Positions 6,410 through 8,371 of a DNA stretch of 8,371 nucleotides are shown here, in pieces (within the stretch, counting starts at the first letter, position 1; each line of letters starts with the position of its first letter). The position numbers and the translations under genes are program-made. Where the stretch lies: positions 1 through 8,371 of the forward strand of contig JAZQNP010000070.1 of NCBI GenBank assembly GCA_045627405.1, in the 5' to 3' direction. The notes beneath the pieces were generated by a model that saw only the letters and a list, made by a program, of their open reading frames with translations, ran no database searches and was not told the origin of the DNA. Source of the stretch: Firm-04 sp045627405 (lineage in GTDB: Bacteria; Bacillota; Clostridia; Oscillospirales; Ruminococcaceae).

Positions 6410-8371
6410 TCACGTTTCTGTATTGAAATGTTCCGCCGTCCATCCCTGAATCCGCGCTTTCATCTCGTCAACGGCAAGTATTCCGTAGGCAAAACCCTTG
6501 CGCACCAGTTCAGCCGGAACATATTCATCATATTTTTCAAACAGTGGGATCTCATCCGGATAGACCAGATCCATCGGATCAAATTCCACGGAAGACTCCT
6601 CTGCGATGATCCGGAAAAAATCTGCCTTGCTGACTTTCATCTTGAATGTCAGAAAATACGGTCTGGACGGCGACAAACCGGATAGTGCAAGTTTCTGCGC
6701 ACATTTCACCTTGAGAAAGCGCTCCATTGCAAGAAATGCATAGCTGCCGAGCCACGGAAACAGCGCCCACATTTCACCGCCCAGACAGATCAGCGGTTCA
6801 TGCAGCAGACCTGAATTTTCCGCTGTATGACGGGCAAGCGCCAACCGTGCAGCCGCATTTTTCATCAGATAGGGATACTGCTTATCCTCCTGCAATACCT
6901 GAAGCATCCGTTCCAGAATTTTCGTCTGGATATCGCCCGGACAATCACCGAAATATGCCGGCACCTTGCCTTTGACCATTGTGCAGTAGACGATATGGCG
7001 GTCATAATCCACCTCATCTACCACCCAGACATGACCGGCTATCGCAATTTTCTCACCGGCTGGCGGCGGCTGTACGATCGTGCCGATCTCCTGCGATTCC
7101 GAACGAACCGTAAATTCCTCATTGTCCTGAAATACGGCGTAGAATTTATATTGATTGATGACGCGCTCTCCGGCAAGCCCTGCGATCAGACCGCCGCGCT
7201 CCGTCCGCTGAATATGATCTTTTTCGATCAGATGCCGCAGCAGGATCCGGTAATCATCCTGCGTAATGCGATGAAACGGCTGCAATTTCAGCACTCTGCC
7301 GGCAAGCTGCGCCGGTGTCAGTTCACCGTTTGCGGCAAGTGTACTCATCGTCTGATGATACAGCAGGCTGAACGGCAGACGGTCGAGTTTCGGCGGCTCT
7401 ACCCAATGCTCCTCGGCATAGAGCTGCACAAGCGCAATGCCCTGCAGCAGCTTCCACGGTACAGTCGAGGGCAGCATGGCACGCGCCTCCGGCTCCTCCT
7501 CACGCATGACAAACCACATCTCCGGCGGCAGTCCGCGCCGCCCCGTGCGTCCCATGCGCTGCAAAAACGACGATACCGTAAACGGCGCATCGAGCTGGAA
7601 TGCGCGCTCGAGCTTTCCGATGTCGATGCCGAGCTCCAGCGTCGCCGTGGTGACGGTCGTGAGCGTGCGGGTCTCATCCTTCATGATCTCCTCGGCGCTC
7701 TCGCGGAATGCCGCCGAGAGGTTGCCGTGATGGATGAGGAAGCGGTCAGGCTCGCGGTTCCACTCGCAGTATTGCCGCAGCGAGGTCGTCACTGCCTCGC
7801 ACTCCTCTCTGGAATTCACGAACACAAGGCACTTTTTCCCGCGTGTATGCGAGAAAATGTAGCCGTATCCCGGATCCGCCTTCTTCGGCGCCGGGTCTGT
7901 TTCCGCTTCGGGCGCATCAGGTACATTTTGCAGATCAAGCCCGTAGAAATCATCGAACAGCTCCATGACAGCGGGCTGCTCTGCGTTCTCCGCCGCCTGC
8001 GTATCCTGCACATAGAAATGCTCCATCGAGAGCCGCCATGTGCTTTTCTGCGCGGCGATCTTCGGGATGAGCGTTTTGCGCCCCGAGCCGACTGCGAGAT
8101 AAGCGCCGGTCTTCTCCGGGTCGCCGATGGTCGCCGAAAGACCGATTCTGCGCGGCTCTGCGCCAGAGAGATCGGAGAGCCGCTCGATCAGGCAGAGCGT
8201 CTGCCCGCCGCGGTCGCCGCGCAGAAGCGAATGCACCTCGTCGATGATGATGAACCGCAGATCGTGAAAGAGCTTCGGCACGGCGGCGTGCTTATGCAGC
8301 AGCAGCGCCTCAAGCGATTCCGGGGTGATTTGCAGGATGCCGCCCGGATTTTTCAGCAGCCTTGCCTTCTG
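6410..8371 (-). CDS. Lhr-like superfamily 2 DNA helicase, N-terminus beyond right edge
   Basis: An ATP-dependent nucleic-acid helicase, 653 codons visible. The frame is open to the right edge. The GTG at 8281 is internal, because codons before it encode the conserved ILQITPESLEALL. Using the visible fragment's numbering, motifs are TPES (16-19), Walker B DEVH (44-47), SAT (79-81), VFVNSR (183-188), ATLELGIDIG (243-252) and QRMGRTGRRG (271-280). The Walker A/Q part is outside the window. After the RecA2 core come a winged-helix-like part and a beta-barrel signature (EIGTIVQPPPAGEKIAIAGH), then ILERMLQVLQEDKQYPYL, as in Lhr proteins. The C-terminus stops soon after this, so it is a compact Lhr-like protein rather than the roughly 1500-residue Lhr. 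Lhr relatives are linked to DNA repair; the exact role here is unknown. Base composition changes near 7400. It probably shares a transcript with the downstream peptidase gene. Confidence 0.92.
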   Translation of the reverse strand, partial: QKARLLKNPGGILQITPESLEALLLHKHAAVPKLFHDLRFIIIDEVHSLLRGDRGGQTLCLIERLSDLSGAEPRRIGLSATIGDPEKTGAYLAVGSGRKTLIPKIAAQKSTWRLSMEHFYVQDTQAAENAEQPAVMELFDDFYGLDLQNVPDAPEAETDPAPKKADPGYGYIFSHTRGKKCLVFVNSREECEAVTTSLRQYCEWNREPDRFLIHHGNLSAAFRESAEEIMKDETRTLTTVTTATLELGIDIGKLERAFQLDAPFTVSSFLQRMGRTGRRGLPPEMWFVMREEEPEARAMLPSTVPWKLLQGIALVQLYAEEHWVEPPKLDRLPFSLLYHQTMSTLAANGELTPAQLAGRVLKLQPFHRITQDDYRILLRHLIEKDHIQRTERGGLIAGLAGERVINQYKFYAVFQDNEEFTVRSESQEIGTIVQPPPAGEKIAIAGHVWVVDEVDYDRHIVYCTMVKGKVPAYFGDCPGDIQTKILERMLQVLQEDKQYPYLMKNAAARLALARHTAENSGLLHEPLICLGGEMWALFPWLGSYAFLAMERFLKVKCAQKLALSGLSPSRPYFLTFKMKVSKADFFRIIAEESSVEFDPMDLVYPDEIPLFEKYDEYVPAELVRKGFAYGILAVDEMKARIQGWTAEHFNTET

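Noticed and set aside
7399..7677. Minus-strand open frame of 92 codons inside the helicase gene
   Set aside because: It is an out-of-frame Arg/Ser-rich shadow across helicase motifs V and VI, produced by the locally high GC content.
8279..8281. GTG as the start codon of the helicase
   Set aside because: The frame continues upstream to the window edge and encodes the conserved ILQITPESLEALL motif of Lhr-like helicases, so the true start is outside the window.

Overview
The window reads like a chromosomal segment of a gut or rumen Ruminococcus-type bacterium (Oscillospiraceae/Ruminococcaceae). The evidence is a secreted protein that ends in a type I dockerin whose second calcium loop runs into an MFDL helix start, as is common in Ruminococcus cellulosomal proteins. 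The same protein carries BspA-type leucine-rich repeats, a feature frequent in gut Firmicutes. GC content is about 50-53% over most of the window, by hand counts of sample blocks. Ruminococcus champanellensis or a relative would fit, but the genus and species are inferred.

All supported genes are on the minus strand, so transcription runs right to left. From the right edge to 6410 lies the C-terminal 653 codons of a compact Lhr-like superfamily 2 helicase; its start and Walker A motif are outside the window. After a 19-base gap containing a strong Shine-Dalgarno sequence comes a 2064-residue secreted subtilisin-family (S8) peptidase, 6390 to 196. Its order of parts is: signal peptide, inhibitor-type propeptide, S8 catalytic domain with a complete triad, chitobiase C-terminal-like domain, BspA-type LRR domain, Ig-like domain, a long tandem array alternating two kinds of beta-sandwich module, a detached LRR-like end unit, and a type I dockerin. 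About 70 bases after its stop there is a ribosome-binding site and the beginning of a small glycine-rich membrane protein that runs off the left edge. No normal start codon is visible for that last frame.

Helicase and peptidase are spaced like genes of one transcript, though no functional link between a cytoplasmic helicase and an extracellular dockerin peptidase is evident. The peptidase is the centrepiece. It looks like a cellulosome-targeted or cohesin-bound peptidase with a very large adhesive region, so proteolysis may be part of the scaffold-borne activities of this organism. I found no RNA genes, mobile elements, CRISPR arrays or strong terminators.
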